Source: Exilibacterium sp. (lineage in GTDB: Bacteria > Pseudomonadota > Gammaproteobacteria > Pseudomonadales > Cellvibrionaceae). From it: DNA of 64,000 bases. The stretch is taken from contig JANQMH010000084.1 in assembly GCA_028280195.1 (NCBI GenBank), forward strand, positions 113,746-177,745, written 5' to 3'. Below are positions 18,017-28,409 of this stretch, one piece after another; the first letter of the stretch is position 1, and every line of letters begins with the position of its first letter. The notes beneath the pieces are model-generated. The model had not been told where the DNA came from. It was given only the letters and a program-made list of their open reading frames with translations, and did not search any database. The translations under genes and the position numbers were made by a program.

Positions 18017-21000
18017 CTAGTGACCAGCGCCCAAAATCTCTTTCAAATAACGCCCGGTATGCGAACGCTTGCGTTTGCAGATCGTCTGCGGTGTGCCCTG
18101 GGCAACCACCTTACCGCCGCCACTGCCGCCCTCCGGCCCCATATCGATAACCCAGTCGGCCTCGGCAACCACATCCAGATTGTGTTCAATCACAACCACC
18201 GAGTTGCCGGCATCCACCAGCCGGTGCAATACCCGCAGCAGTTTTTCCACATCGGCCATATGCAGGCCGACAGTAGGTTCGTCCAGAATATAGAGATTGT
18301 GCTGCACACTGTTGCGGCCGCGAGCCTGGTTTTTTATCACCGCCTGCGGCTCGATGCGGGCCTTGGCCAGTTCCGCCACCAGTTTGATACGCTGGGCCTC
18401 ACCGCCACTCAGCGTGGGGCTCTGCTGACCCAGGGTGAGGTAACCCAGGCCCACATCCTGCAATAACTGCAGCGCGTGGTGAATACTGGGCACGGCGGAG
18501 AAATATGCCGTGGCCTCCTCGACATTCATCGCCAGCACTTCGCCGATATGCTTTTCCTTGTAGCGCACCGTCAGGGTCTCGTCGTTGAAGCGCCAGCCGT
18601 TGCAAACCTCGCACTGCACGCGCACATCGGGCAGGAAATTCATCTCCACCTTGCGCATGCCGTGGCCGCCGCAGGCCTGGCAGCGGCCCTCGCCGGCGTT
18701 GAAGGAAAAACGCCCCGGCGTATAACCGCGCAGGCGCGCATCGACAGTGCCGGCAAACAGCTTGCGGATCGCATCCCAGATACCGATATAGGTGGCCGGG
18801 CAGGAGCGCGGCGTTTTGCCGATCGGCGTCTGATCCACCTGCAGTACCCGCTGCAGCGACTGCCAGCCCTGAATCTCCTCACAGCCGCGCCAGTTGATTT
18901 TGCGCCGGCTGTTGCGCGCCCGCGGTGACAGTTGCGCCAGCGGCTTCAGATTGCTCTGCAGGACACTGTTGACCAGGGTGCTCTTGCCGCTGCCGCTGAC
19001 GCCGGAGATACACACCAGGCGCCGCAGCGGGATGACCACATCGATACGCGCCAGGTTGTTTTGCGCCGCAGCGATGACTTTCAGCTGCTCTGAGGGCCAC
19101 AGCGCGCGCAGCTCCGCGTTCCTCAACGCCGGCATGGGGTGGCGCAGCGGTTTGGCGAGGAATTGCCCGGTCAGCGACTGCTTGCTGCGCGTGAGTTTGG
19201 CCACCCCGCCAGTGGCGATCACTTCGCCGCCGTCGACGCCGGCGCGCGGCCCCATATCGATAATATGGTCGGCCTCGCGGATGGTATCCTCATCGTGCTC
19301 CACCACCAGCACGGTATTGCCCTGGCGCTGCAGCTCGCGCAGCGTGGCGATCAGGCGGCGGTTGTCGCGGGTGTGCAGGCCGATGGTGGGCTCGTCGAGA
19401 ATATAGCACACGCCCTGCAGATTGGAGCCCAGTTGCGACGCCAGGCGGATACGCTGGGATTCACCGCCGCTCAGCGTCGGCGCCGCGCGGTCCAGGGTCA
19501 GATAATTGAGGCCGACTTTCTGCAGAAAGCTGAGCCGGCCGCGCAGCTCCGCCAGGAGGTCGCGGGCGATCTCCTGCTCCTTGCTTTTCAGTTTCAGTTT
19601 TTCAAACCAGGTGGCGGCGCGGTCCACCGACAGGGCGGTCAGCTCGGCAATGGAGCGATCGCGGAAACGCACCGCCAGCGCAGTCTCGTTGAGACGGCGC
19701 CCTTCACAGCGGCGGCAGGTCTCCTCCGCCGCTGCGTCCTCTTCACCGCCCAGCCATTGGTCCTCCTCGCCGCTCTGCTCCCGATCGAAACCGCGCAATA
19801 CCACGCCGGTGCCAAAGCAGGCGCCGCACCAGCCGTGTTTGGAATTATAGGAAAACAGCCGCGGGTCCAACTCGTCAAAGCCGCGACCGCAACTGGGGCA
19901 GGCGCGCTCGGTGGAAAACAGGGTGTCGCTGCCGCCGGACTCGGCAATCACAATGCCGTTGCCCATATCCAGCGCCAGCGCCAGCAGCGAAGACAGTTCG
20001 GTTTCGTTTTTTGCCGCTACCTTGATACTGCCTACCGGCAGTTCGATATCGTGCTCCTTGTAGCGGTCGAGCTTGGGCCAGGGGTCGGTGGACAGATAGC
20101 GGCCATCGACGCGCAAGCGGGTATACCCCCTGTCTGCGGCCCATTTTGCCAGTTCCTTATAGATACCTTTGCGCGCCACCACCATCGGCGCCAGCAGGGT
20201 GATTTCGCGGCTGCGATAATCGCGCTGCAGGCGCGCCAGAATCGCCGCCGAGGTCTGCGGCTCGATCGCCACCTCGCAGTCGGGGCAGTAGGCGGTACCC
20301 AGTTTGACATACAGCAGGCGCAGAAAATGATAGATCTCGGTCAGCGTCGCCACTGTGCTTTTGCGGCCACCGCGGCTGGTGCGCTGTTCGATGGCCACCG
20401 TCGGCGGTATGCCGTGCACGGTGTCGACATCCGGGCGCGAAGCCGGCTGTACAAACTGCCGCGCATAGGCGTTGAGCGATTCCAGATAGCGGCGCTGGCC
20501 CTCGCCGAAGACGATATCGAAGGCGACGGTACTTTTGCCGCTGCCGCTGACGCCGGAGATCACGGTAAACTTGTCCCGCGGTATGGTGACATCGACATTT
20601 TTCAAATTGTGCTCGCGGGCGTGGTGCACCACGATGGCATTATTGTTTTTGCCGCCTTTGCCTTTGCGCCCGGCAGTGATTTTGGCCGGGGTCGCCGCTT
20701 TGCCCTGAGAGCGGTAATAACTGCGCAGTGCTTTGGCGGTGTGGCCGCCGGCACCGGGATTTGCGGTTTTTATCAGCTCCCGCGGCGTAGCCGCGGCAAT
20801 CAACTGGCCGCCGCCCTCGCCGCCTTCGGGGCCGATATCGATAATCCAGTCGGCCGCGCCGATCACATCCAGATTGTGCTCGATCACCAGCAATGAATGG
20901 CCGTTGTCGATCAGCTGGCGAAAGGCGCCCATCAGCGTGGCGATATCGTCAAAGTGCAGGCCGGTGGTGGGTTCATCGAAGAGGAACAGGATCTTTTCAC

Positions 21001-23524
21001 CACCGGCATTCCTGGCCAGATGCCCGGCCAGCTTCAGCCGCTGGGCCTCGCCGCCGCTCAGGGTCGGCACCGCCTGCCCCAGCTGCACATAGCCGAGGCC
21101 GACATCGGCCAGCGGCTGCAGGCTGTCGAGCACCTCCGGTGCGGCGGCAAAAAATGCCAGCGCCTCGGCCACGGTCATCTCCAGCACATCGGCGATGGAG
21201 CGGCCGCGGCCGTCGCCGGCGGCGCCGTAGAGCCTGACTTCGAGGATCTCGTCGCGGTAGCGCTTGCCGTCGCAGTCGGAGCAGCGCAGATAGACATCGC
21301 TCAGAAACTGCATCTCCACATGTTCGAAACCGTTGCCGGAACAGGTCGGGCAGCGCCCGTTGCCGGAATTGAAACTGAAAGTGCCCGGGGTATAGCCCCG
21401 CTCCAGCGCCAGCGGCACGGCCACAAACAGTTTGCGGATGGCGTCGAAGGCACCGACATAGGTGGCGGGCACCGAGCGGGTGGTTTTGCCGATCGGGCTC
21501 TGATCCACCAGCACCACATCGTCGATAAACTGGTGGCCCTGCACACTTTTGTGGGCGCCGGGGGTCTCCACGGTCTTGCCCTTGTGCTTGCACAGGGCCG
21601 GGTACAGCACGTCGCGCATCAGCGTCGACTTGCCGGAGCCACTGACGCCGGTAATGCACACCAGTCGCCCGAGGGGAATATCGACATCGATATTTTTCAG
21701 ATTGTGCTCGGCCGCGCCCAGCACGCGCAGGTGCTGCGTGGCAGCGGGCCTGGCGGCGGCCGCCGCAACCACGGTTTTCCTGCCCGACAGGTATTGCGCG
21801 GTCAGCGATTTCCGGTCGCGCAGCAGCGCCCTGGGCGTGCCGAAAAAGCCGATGGCGCCGCCCTGCTTGCCCGGACCCGGGCCGATATCCAGTATGCGGT
21901 CGGCCGCCAGGATCACCTGCGGATCGTGCTCCACCACCAGCAGGGTATTGCCGGCGTCACGCAGGCGGTGCAGCACCTTCACCAGGCGGTTGATATCGCG
22001 CGGGTGCAGGCCAATACTGGGCTCGTCGAGCACAAACAGGGTATTGACCAGCGAAGTGCCCAGCGCCGTGGTGAGATTGATGCGCTGCACTTCGCCGCCG
22101 CTGAGGGTGCGCGACTGGCGATCCAGGGTCAGGTAGCCGAGGCCCACCTCGAGCAGATAGGCCAGGCGTGAGCGAATCTCGCCGAGCAGCAATTCCGCCG
22201 CCTCATCAAAGGGCGCGGGCAACTGCAGCCGGTCGAAAAACTCAGCGCACTGCTGCAGCGGCAGCTGCATCACCTGGTGGATGGTCAGACCCGGCGGCGA
22301 TGCCGGCTCGGCGGCCGCCCCGCCCAGGCGCCACCACAGCGCCTCGGGTTTCAGGCGCGCGCCATTGCAGGCGCGGCACGGCGTATAGGAGCGGTATTTA
22401 GACAACAGTACCCGCACATGCATCTTATAGGCGCGGCTTTCCAGCCATTGAAAGAAGCGGTCGACGCCGAACCAGACATCGTCATCCCAGTGCCCCTCCC
22501 CCTCCAGCACCCAGCGCTGCTGTTTGCGGGTCAGTTTCTTCCACGGTTTGTCGATGGGCACACCGCGCTTTTTCGCGTATTTGATCAGCGCCCGCTGCAC
22601 ATCGATATTGGAAGGTGTCTGCCAGGGCTTGATGGCACCCTCCTTGAGACTTTTGTTTTCATCCGGTATCACCAGCCCGTAATCGACGCCGATCACCCGC
22701 CCGAAACCGCGGCAGCTGTCGCAGGCGCCGATGGCGGAGTTAAAAGAGAACAGGCCCGGCGTCGGCTGGTCGTAGTCGATATCGCAGTCCGGGCAGTGGA
22801 GGTGGCTGGAAAAGCGCCAGGGCTCGCCCGCCTGCCGGTCGGCGTCGAGCGGGTAAACCAGCACATGGCCGTTGCCGTGGTGCAGCGCCGCCTCGATCGA
22901 CTCGCTCAGGCGCTCGCGGTTTTCCGGCAGCAGCCGCAGGCGGTCCTGCACCGCTTCGACGCGCTTCTTGCCGCGCTTGTGAATGCGGGTATAACCCTGC
23001 TGCTGCAACAGCTTCACCACTTCGCCGTCGCTGAAATTGGCCGGGATATCGATCGGCAGACACACCATGACGCGCGGGGCATCGCCGCCGGCGCGGCGGT
23101 AGAGCGCCTCGACAATGCTCTGGGCGGAATCGCTGCTGACCGGGCGCTGGCAGCTGTGGCAGTAGAGGCGCGCCATGCGCGCAAACAGCAGTTTCAGGTA
23201 GTCGTTCAGTTCGGTCATGGTGCCGACGGTGGAGCGGGAGGTGCGCACCGGATTGGTCTGATCGATGGCAATCGCCGGCGGAATGCCCTGGATACTGTCG
23301 ACCGCCGGCTTGTCCATACGGTCGAGAAACTGCCGCGCATAGGCCGAGAAGGTCTCCACATAGCGGCGCTGCCCCTCGGCGTAAACGGTATCGAAGGCCA
23401 GCGTGGATTTGCCCGAGCCGCTGACGCCGGTAACCACGATCAGTTCGTTGGTGGGCAGTTCCAGGTCGAGATTGCGAAGGTTGTTCTGGCGTGCGCCTTT
23501 GATCAGGATGGATGCGTGACTCAT
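18017..23524 (-). CDS. uvrA: Double-length UvrA (two fused UvrA copies, four ATPase modules)
   Basis: 1835 residues, about twice the usual 940. Residues 1 to about 945 and about 965-1835 are each a complete UvrA: two Walker A motifs per half (GVSGSGKST near 33, 624, 990 and 1507), four LSGGE signatures, and CxxC zinc modules in both halves. Both halves also keep the 100-residue insertion where UvrB binds in UvrA1. A Gly/Lys-rich linker ([10 protein letters not shown]) joins them. The protein would act as a pre-fused dimer that scans DNA for lesions and loads UvrB. The open frame continues upstream to 23908, but [19 protein letters not shown] at 23524 is the natural UvrA start. A candidate LexA box lies 44 bases upstream. 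Confidence 0.93.
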   Translation of the reverse strand: MSHASILIKGARQNNLRNLDLELPTNELIVVTGVSGSGKSTLAFDTVYAEGQRRYVETFSAYARQFLDRMDKPAVDSIQGIPPAIAIDQTNPVRTSRSTVGTMTELNDYLKLLFARMARLYCHSCQRPVSSDSAQSIVEALYRRAGGDAPRVMVCLPIDIPANFSDGEVVKLLQQQGYTRIHKRGKKRVEAVQDRLRLLPENRERLSESIEAALHHGNGHVLVYPLDADRQAGEPWRFSSHLHCPDCDIDYDQPTPGLFSFNSAIGACDSCRGFGRVIGVDYGLVIPDENKSLKEGAIKPWQTPSNIDVQRALIKYAKKRGVPIDKPWKKLTRKQQRWVLEGEGHWDDDVWFGVDRFFQWLESRAYKMHVRVLLSKYRSYTPCRACNGARLKPEALWWRLGGAAAEPASPPGLTIHQVMQLPLQQCAEFFDRLQLPAPFDEAAELLLGEIRSRLAYLLEVGLGYLTLDRQSRTLSGGEVQRINLTTALGTSLVNTLFVLDEPSIGLHPRDINRLVKVLHRLRDAGNTLLVVEHDPQVILAADRILDIGPGPGKQGGAIGFFGTPRALLRDRKSLTAQYLSGRKTVVAAAAARPAATQHLRVLGAAEHNLKNIDVDIPLGRLVCITGVSGSGKSTLMRDVLYPALCKHKGKTVETPGAHKSVQGHQFIDDVVLVDQSPIGKTTRSVPATYVGAFDAIRKLFVAVPLALERGYTPGTFSFNSGNGRCPTCSGNGFEHVEMQFLSDVYLRCSDCDGKRYRDEILEVRLYGAAGDGRGRSIADVLEMTVAEALAFFAAAPEVLDSLQPLADVGLGYVQLGQAVPTLSGGEAQRLKLAGHLARNAGGEKILFLFDEPTTGLHFDDIATLMGAFRQLIDNGHSLLVIEHNLDVIGAADWIIDIGPEGGEGGGQLIAAATPRELIKTANPGAGGHTAKALRSYYRSQGKAATPAKITAGRKGKGGKNNNAIVVHHAREHNLKNVDVTIPRDKFTVISGVSGSGKSTVAFDIVFGEGQRRYLESLNAYARQFVQPASRPDVDTVHGIPPTVAIEQRTSRGGRKSTVATLTEIYHFLRLLYVKLGTAYCPDCEVAIEPQTSAAILARLQRDYRSREITLLAPMVVARKGIYKELAKWAADRGYTRLRVDGRYLSTDPWPKLDRYKEHDIELPVGSIKVAAKNETELSSLLALALDMGNGIVIAESGGSDTLFSTERACPSCGRGFDELDPRLFSYNSKHGWCGACFGTGVVLRGFDREQSGEEDQWLGGEEDAAAEETCRRCEGRRLNETALAVRFRDRSIAELTALSVDRAATWFEKLKLKSKEQEIARDLLAELRGRLSFLQKVGLNYLTLDRAAPTLSGGESQRIRLASQLGSNLQGVCYILDEPTIGLHTRDNRRLIATLRELQRQGNTVLVVEHDEDTIREADHIIDMGPRAGVDGGEVIATGGVAKLTRSKQSLTGQFLAKPLRHPMPALRNAELRALWPSEQLKVIAAAQNNLARIDVVIPLRRLVCISGVSGSGKSTLVNSVLQSNLKPLAQLSPRARNSRRKINWRGCEEIQGWQSLQRVLQVDQTPIGKTPRSCPATYIGIWDAIRKLFAGTVDARLRGYTPGRFSFNAGEGRCQACGGHGMRKVEMNFLPDVRVQCEVCNGWRFNDETLTVRYKEKHIGEVLAMNVEEATAYFSAVPSIHHALQLLQDVGLGYLTLGQQSPTLSGGEAQRIKLVAELAKARIEPQAVIKNQARGRNSVQHNLYILDEPTVGLHMADVEKLLRVLHRLVDAGNSVVVIEHNLDVVAEADWVIDMGPEGGSGGGKVVAQGTPQTICKRKRSHTGRYLKEILGAGH

Positions 23525-23567
23525 AGAATTCGATATGCCATTGTGTGGATTGAGCCGGTCTAAAATG

Positions 23568-23583
23568 CTGGCTAAATATACAG
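23568..23583 (-). promoter_or_regulatory. Candidate LexA (SOS) box upstream of uvrA
   Basis: CTGGCTAAATATACAG differs at one base from the CTGT-N8-ACAG LexA consensus, has an AT-rich core and palindromic flanks (ATG before, CAT after). It lies 44 bases from the uvrA start, the usual distance for SOS control of uvrA. Confidence 0.6.
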
Positions 23584-23873
23584 CATTGCGGGCATATGTA
23601 CACCCCCGGGAGCGTAAAAGTATCACGCCGTGGCAGCAGCTGTCAGGGAGCCGGGCAAGGGCTGTTAAATTTTTCTTACCGCATTGCAAAAGTCGCAGTG
23701 AGAATTCAATATGGAGGGATGCCATACAGGGCACCGCGAACCGCAGCAACCCCGCCGCCGGGGAATAAAAGGCGGCAACGGGGGCTGATGTGACAGGGGC
23801 TGATATGGGCTGATGTAAAAGGAACTGTGAATGAAAGGCAGTGAATAAAGGACGGCAATAAAGGACAGCCAGC
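23584..23873. other. Gene-free divergent region between uvrA and the acyltransferase gene
   Basis: No supported gene. The half nearest the acyltransferase (about 23780-23870) is built of short direct repeats: GGGCTGAT three times, and AATAAAGGAC twice (once before GGC, once before AGCC), just before the ATG. The duplicated AAAGGA provides ribosome-binding-like sequences. Confidence 0.6.
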
Positions 23874-25079
23874 ATGGAAGAAGCCGTTAAAATTCTACTC
23901 ACCCTCATCGCCCTGGCCGGCTGCTACGGCGCGGCGCGGCTGCTGAGCCGGCTGCGGGCCTTCGACTACCTGGATCGGCGGGCGGGACGCTACGGTGCCG
24001 TCGACGGCCTGCGCGGCTACCTGGCGCTTGGCGTGCTTATCCACCATTTCGCCGTCACCTGGTACTGGAAAAGCAGCGGGTTGTGGACGCGCCCCCCGGA
24101 GTCCTATTTTCAGAACCTCGGCAAAGTCAGCGTTGCCATCTTTTTCATGATCACCGGCTTTCTGTTTATTGCCAAAATATTGCGTCGCGATGCGGTCACC
24201 GGCATCGACTGGTACCGGCTGTATCAATCCAGGCTGCTGCGCATCTATCCGCTCTACCTGCTGGCCCTCGCCATCATCCTGCTGGTGGTTGTTATCGAAT
24301 CCGGTTTTACCCTGCATACCGACAGCGCGACGCTGATAAAACAAATCGTCAAATGGCTGCTTTTTTACGGCGGCTCAATCAACGGCTTTGCCGAAACCCG
24401 CACAGTTATCGCCGGGGTGGAGTGGACGCTGAAATACGAATGGCTGTTTTATCTGTCACTGCCGCTGCTGGCGTGGATAATCGGACACGGCACAGTGGCG
24501 TCGTTGCTGGTATTACTGGCGGCTGTGCTGCTGTTTATTTTTCCGATGACGGCGTTAAACATTAAATCCAGCCATTTTATTCTGTTCGCCATCGGTGGGC
24601 TGGCGGCCTGTCTGAGTCAACGCGGGGGCTTTTTTATTGCAGTGGCAAAATCGCGCTTCGGCTCACTGCTGGCGGCCATCGCACTGCTGCTCGCCGTCGT
24701 CTATCCGCATACGCTGACGCTGCTGCATATTATTGTATTCAGCTTTTTCTTTATACCGGTGGCCCTGGGCAATAGCCTGTTCGGGCTGTTTACCAGCAAG
24801 GCCTCGGTGCTGCTGGGCGAAATCAGCTACAGTGTCTATTTGCTGCATGGTATTGCACTGTACTTTCTGTTCTCGATGAGTGGTTTCGAAATCGCCGGGT
24901 TTTCGCTGAGCCACTATATGGTCGGCCTGCCGCTAGTGGCTGTGCTGATCGTGCTGATATGCACACTGACCTACCTGGGTATTGAAAAACCTTGTATAGA
25001 CTACGCCAGGAAACACCATATACTGGAAAATCTCGGCAACAAACTGGCCAGGATCAGTATCAAAAACCGTCTCAACTAG
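23874..25079 (+). CDS. Acyltransferase 3 family membrane protein (OafA/YrhL-like)
   Basis: 401 residues with about ten membrane segments. The family motif DGLRGYLALGVLIHHF (about residues 43-58), containing the Arg-x10-His pair that binds and transfers the acyl group, is intact, as are the WTLKYEWLFYLSLPLL and GEISYSVYLLHG segments. Such enzymes O-acylate cell-surface or secreted carbohydrates in the inner membrane. No sugar-synthesis genes lie near it, so the acceptor is unknown. No SGNH domain is fused. Confidence 0.88.
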   Translation: MEEAVKILLTLIALAGCYGAARLLSRLRAFDYLDRRAGRYGAVDGLRGYLALGVLIHHFAVTWYWKSSGLWTRPPESYFQNLGKVSVAIFFMITGFLFIAKILRRDAVTGIDWYRLYQSRLLRIYPLYLLALAIILLVVVIESGFTLHTDSATLIKQIVKWLLFYGGSINGFAETRTVIAGVEWTLKYEWLFYLSLPLLAWIIGHGTVASLLVLLAAVLLFIFPMTALNIKSSHFILFAIGGLAACLSQRGGFFIAVAKSRFGSLLAAIALLLAVVYPHTLTLLHIIVFSFFFIPVALGNSLFGLFTSKASVLLGEISYSVYLLHGIALYFLFSMSGFEIAGFSLSHYMVGLPLVAVLIVLICTLTYLGIEKPCIDYARKHHILENLGNKLARISIKNRLN

Positions 25080-25133
25080 TTTAGAAGCTGTTTCATGACT
25101 CTCGACCCAATGCGGCGGCGCTAAACAGCGCTA

Positions 25134-25655
25134 TTGCCGGCGCATCAGATCCATAATATCCCGCCAGCCGATCACCAGTACCGGGAGTACTTCGGCCAGC
25201 ATATCCGCTTCGACCGCTGGCAATCCGGGATTCTGATCGCCGCCGCCGACCTCTACCGGCCTTTCGCCCAGGGAGATCCGCAACTGTTTCGCCGCTGTGC
25301 GGCGCGCTGCCGCCAGTTGCTGCCAAACTGCCGCGGCAGGCACAGCCTGCTGATGCAGACCCGGCGGCTGTTGTATCGCCACCTGCACGAGCCGCTGCAC
25401 CTGGACCGGGCCGCCGCCCATTTCGGCATCAGCACCACCACCTTCAAACGCCGCCTGCGGCAGGAAGACAGCAGTTTTCAATACCTGCAGGACCAGGTGC
25501 GGCGCGTGGCGGCGCTGTTTCTGTTGCGCCACGAGGGCTGGAAGAACCATCAGTTGGCCGACTATCTGCACTTTACCGACGCCAACAATTTCCGCCGCGC
25601 CTTCAAACGCTGGACCGGCACCCTGCCGAGCCAGTGGCGCGAGCTGCAGGATTGA
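25134..25655 (+). pseudogene. 5'-truncated AraC-family regulator
   Basis: The 173 codons from TTG 25134 encode only the end of an AraC N-terminal ligand domain (YREYFGQHIRFDRWQSGILIAAADLYRPF, typical of the Arabinose_bd family) and a complete HTH (LDRAAAHFGISTTTFKRRL; HQLADYLHFTDANNFRRAFKRWTGTLPSQWR). About 150 N-terminal residues of this family are missing. An in-frame stop (TAA at 25122) lies just upstream, and only 54 bases separate it from the acyltransferase stop codon. A decayed gene left by a deletion is likely; a functional short DNA-binding protein cannot be excluded. Confidence 0.65.
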
Positions 25656-25656
25656 A

Positions 25657-27267
25657 TCAGCCGATCAGGTGGTCGAAAGACCAGAGAAATGCCGCGCTCA
25701 ACAGAAAAAATACCAGCAGCAGATAGCTGACGCGGTCAACTTTGCCCGGCACCAGATACCAGCCCTGGTGCTGTTGCGGCAGTCCCTGGCTGCGAAACAT
25801 CTGCTGTTGCCCGGCGACCGAAAACGGCGAGTGCCGGCGCTGCACACCGTCGAGCAGCAGGCTGGCGGCAATCGACACCGCCATATTCACTGCCGCACCG
25901 ATCAGGCAGTACCAGGGCCAGGCGATATCGGTCTGCGCGGCCACATACCACACCACCGCAAAGCCCACCGCCACACCGACCAACAGGCCGCGCTCGGTAG
26001 TCTGGCGCGAGAAGAAACCCAGCGCGAACATGCTCAGTTTGGCGCCGACAAAATACGAGCCGACTTTACTCAGAGTCTGCAGGATCGAACCCTCGCTGTT
26101 GGCATAGAGAATCGCCGGTATGATGATCAGCACCGCCCACAGCAGGGTAAAGGCGCGCGAGGCCCGCAGATAGTGCTGTGGCGAGGCATCTTGCTTGAAG
26201 TACTTCTGGTAGAAATCCACCACCGATACCGTGGCCATTGAGTTAAACGAGGAGTCCAGGCTCGACATGGAGGCGGCCATGACCGCCGCGGCGATAATAC
26301 CCATCAGGCCCGGCAGGCCATAGTCGGCGGCAAACTCCAGAATGATGGTATTGCCGTTGGCAAAACTTCTGCCGCCGTAATAACTGTAAAACAGAATCCC
26401 CAGCAGGATAAACAGAAAGTAAATGAAGAATGCGGCAAAGCCCATCATCAGGAAGGATTTTTTCGCATCACCGATATTCTTCGACGCCAGGGTGCGCTGC
26501 ACCATCATCTGATTGGCGCCGTAGACGGTGACATGAAACAGCGTCATGGCGATAATACCGGACCAGGCGCCGGTAACCGCGGTAAAATCCACACCGAAAT
26601 CCAGGCCGCGGGTTTTGTTCTGTGCCTTCAGTTCAAGCAGGGTATCGTGCAGCGACATGGGAAGATCGCTGAGCAGGGCGAAAAAGATAATGACCGCGCC
26701 GACAAACAGCACACCCGCCTGTATGACATCGGTCCAGATCACCGCGGTAATCCCGCCCAGAGCGGTATAAACCAGGGCGATAAGCGTGACGATCACAATC
26801 GCGTAGATCACGTCGATACCGGTAATGAATTCCAGCACCAGCGACGTGGCGTAAAGCACCGCGGCCGAGGTCAGTGCCTGGGAAACCAGAAACAGCGCCG
26901 AGATTACCGCCCTGGCGGTGGGGCCGAAGCGCTTTTCCTGGTATTCGTAAATCGACGCGACGCCGCTGTTATAGAAAAACGGCAGAAAGAAGGTAATCAC
27001 CAGAAAAATCACCAGCGGATAATTCAGGTGTATGGCCATCACTGCAATGCCGTCGGTATAAGACCAGGCCGGCCCGCCCAGAAATGACAGCGCACTGACA
27101 TAGGTGGCAATGACGGATATGCCGATTGCCCACCAGGGTGTGGTTTTCTTGCCGAGGTAGAAATCCTCCGCCGTCTCTATTTTTTTTCCCAGCATAAAAC
27201 CCAGCAGCAGGTTGCCGAGGATATAGACGATCAGGATACTCCAGTTCAAGACGCCGAAATCAGTCAT
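25657..27267 (-). CDS. Sodium:solute symporter (SSS family)
   Basis: 536 residues with about 13-14 membrane segments of the LeuT fold, SSS family: FGVLNWSILIVYILGNLLLGF at the N terminus, the YLGKKTTPWWAIGISVIATYVSALSFLG unwound region, and the AAVMAASMSSLDSSFNSMATV helix whose serines take part in sodium binding. It imports a small organic solute with sodium. It ends the minus-strand run TonB receptor, bicupin, NTF2-like protein, symporter, so it is the likely inner-membrane importer for what the receptor brings into the periplasm. Substrate unknown; SSS transporters of sugars, polyols and acids are not separable by eye. Confidence 0.92.
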   Translation of the reverse strand: MTDFGVLNWSILIVYILGNLLLGFMLGKKIETAEDFYLGKKTTPWWAIGISVIATYVSALSFLGGPAWSYTDGIAVMAIHLNYPLVIFLVITFFLPFFYNSGVASIYEYQEKRFGPTARAVISALFLVSQALTSAAVLYATSLVLEFITGIDVIYAIVIVTLIALVYTALGGITAVIWTDVIQAGVLFVGAVIIFFALLSDLPMSLHDTLLELKAQNKTRGLDFGVDFTAVTGAWSGIIAMTLFHVTVYGANQMMVQRTLASKNIGDAKKSFLMMGFAAFFIYFLFILLGILFYSYYGGRSFANGNTIILEFAADYGLPGLMGIIAAAVMAASMSSLDSSFNSMATVSVVDFYQKYFKQDASPQHYLRASRAFTLLWAVLIIIPAILYANSEGSILQTLSKVGSYFVGAKLSMFALGFFSRQTTERGLLVGVAVGFAVVWYVAAQTDIAWPWYCLIGAAVNMAVSIAASLLLDGVQRRHSPFSVAGQQQMFRSQGLPQQHQGWYLVPGKVDRVSYLLLVFFLLSAAFLWSFDHLIG

Positions 27268-27318
27268 GGCAGCTTGGCCTTTTTTGGTTTTATTAGGGCT
27301 GCAGGCGCCCGCCGCAAC

Positions 27319-28344
27319 TCAGCCGCCGCCCCTGGGTGTCTGTCGAGATGTCCGTCCGGGTGTCTGTTGCGCCAGGCGCTCGAAGACGTCAAAACCGATC
27401 TGCATCAATACATCGATCATATCGATAAACACCCAGTTCTCGCGCAGATAATCGCCCTCGCGCCGCCACCAGTCCATCACCCGCATGGTCAGCGGCTTGC
27501 CGGTGGCCGGCATGCCGAGCCAGTTGGCGCCGCTGTGGGTGCAGTGAATACTGGGCCAGCCGGTGGAGGCGGCATAGCAGCCCTCGGCAAAGCGCGCGCG
27601 GTGGTTGCCGCCGCGGCGATCCGGGAAGGCGCGCAGAAACGGGCCCTGGTGGCAGCGCTGAAAACCGTCGATGCCGCGGGTGCTGCCGATACCGGCCGGC
27701 CCGTACCACATCATGTCCGGGTGCCAGAAACGCGCCATGTCCATAGTGGCGAGATCGACCCCGTCGAACTTGAACAGGCCGTCAAAAATCATCGCATCCA
27801 CCAGCGCCAGGGTGCGCTGCGCCTCGCCGCTGTCGGACGCACCCAGTATCAGGCCGTCCTGGGTGGCGGGCGCCGGAATCAATTGCTCGACACCGAGGCT
27901 GGGCGGCAGCGGCCAGCAGCCCGCCTGGCGCATCAGATCCAGCAGGTCGAAGATAACCAGTATCTCAGCGATTTTGCCGTCGCGCAGGCGCGAGAACTCG
28001 CCGTAGCGGATATTGACAAAGCCGCCCGTGGCGGGGATGCCGAGCCAGCTGTCGACAAAGGTGCCGAGCAAGTTGCCACTGGCGCAGACCCAGTCACTGC
28101 CGTCAAAGCGGCCGCCGAAAAACAGGTAATCGCGGCGCTCCAGGTCCGGCAGCGCGCGCAGCAGCGGCCGCCAGAAATCGCCGCTGTAGGCGGCCAGGCC
28201 GTGCAGCTCGTTGAGCGGTTGCGGGCCGCGCCAGACAATATCATCGTGTACATACTGTGCCAGCGCCGACTCCAGCTGCGGCCGCGACTGGCGCTGCAGA
28301 AACTGCCATACCAGCGCTTTGTTTTTTTCTGTGTCGATATTCAT
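27319..28344 (-). CDS. Two-domain NTF2/SnoaL-like protein (1 of 3)
   Basis: 341 residues made of two SnoaL-like cone domains, about 5-145 and 175-325. Each ends with the same signature: KIAEILVIFDLLDLMRQAG and YLRENWVFIDMIDVLMQIG. Each also has a G-[IM]-PATG loop (WLGIPATGG, WLGMPATGK) ahead of the last strands, as in SnoaL cyclases, whose catalytic Asp/His lie in the cavity. The protein has no signal peptide and should be cytoplasmic. Possible roles are isomerase, dehydratase or cyclase in the neighbouring pathway. The C-terminal tail (QTPGRTSRQTPRGGG) is low-complexity. Confidence 0.82.
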   Translation of the reverse strand: MNIDTEKNKALVWQFLQRQSRPQLESALAQYVHDDIVWRGPQPLNELHGLAAYSGDFWRPLLRALPDLERRDYLFFGGRFDGSDWVCASGNLLGTFVDSWLGIPATGGFVNIRYGEFSRLRDGKIAEILVIFDLLDLMRQAGCWPLPPSLGVEQLIPAPATQDGLILGASDSGEAQRTLALVDAMIFDGLFKFDGVDLATMDMARFWHPDMMWYGPAGIGSTRGIDGFQRCHQGPFLRAFPDRRGGNHRARFAEGCYAASTGWPSIHCTHSGANWLGMPATGKPLTMRVMDWWRREGDYLRENWVFIDMIDVLMQIGFDVFERLAQQTPGRTSRQTPRGGG

Positions 28345-28351
28345 AAACGGT

Positions 28352-28395
28352 TTATCACTGATAACTGTTTATCACTGACTTCATCTTATCACTGA
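28352..28395. repeat. Three phased copies of TTATCACTGA
   Basis: TTATCACTGA begins at 28352, 28369 and 28386, an exact 17-base period, in the gap between the bicupin stop and the NTF2-like start (both minus strand). Confidence 0.7.
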
Positions 28396-28409
28396 CTTTA
28401 GCGCGGCGA

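Noticed and set aside
17971..18069. Attachment-site pair of an integrative element
   Set aside because: The two copies are only 71 bases apart, no integrase gene is in the window, and the repeat does not bracket the island.
19139..20896. 585-codon open frame antisense to uvrA
   Set aside because: Lies wholly inside a gene with four recognisable ATPase modules; no domain, no ribosome site.
23525..23908. N-terminal extension of uvrA up to 23908
   Set aside because: Frame is open, but the added 128 residues have no UvrA similarity and would span the LexA-like box; [10 protein letters not shown] at 23524 is the natural start.
28352..28395. CRISPR-like array of TTATCACTGA
   Set aside because: Units are only 10 bases with 7-base spacers; far too short for a CRISPR.
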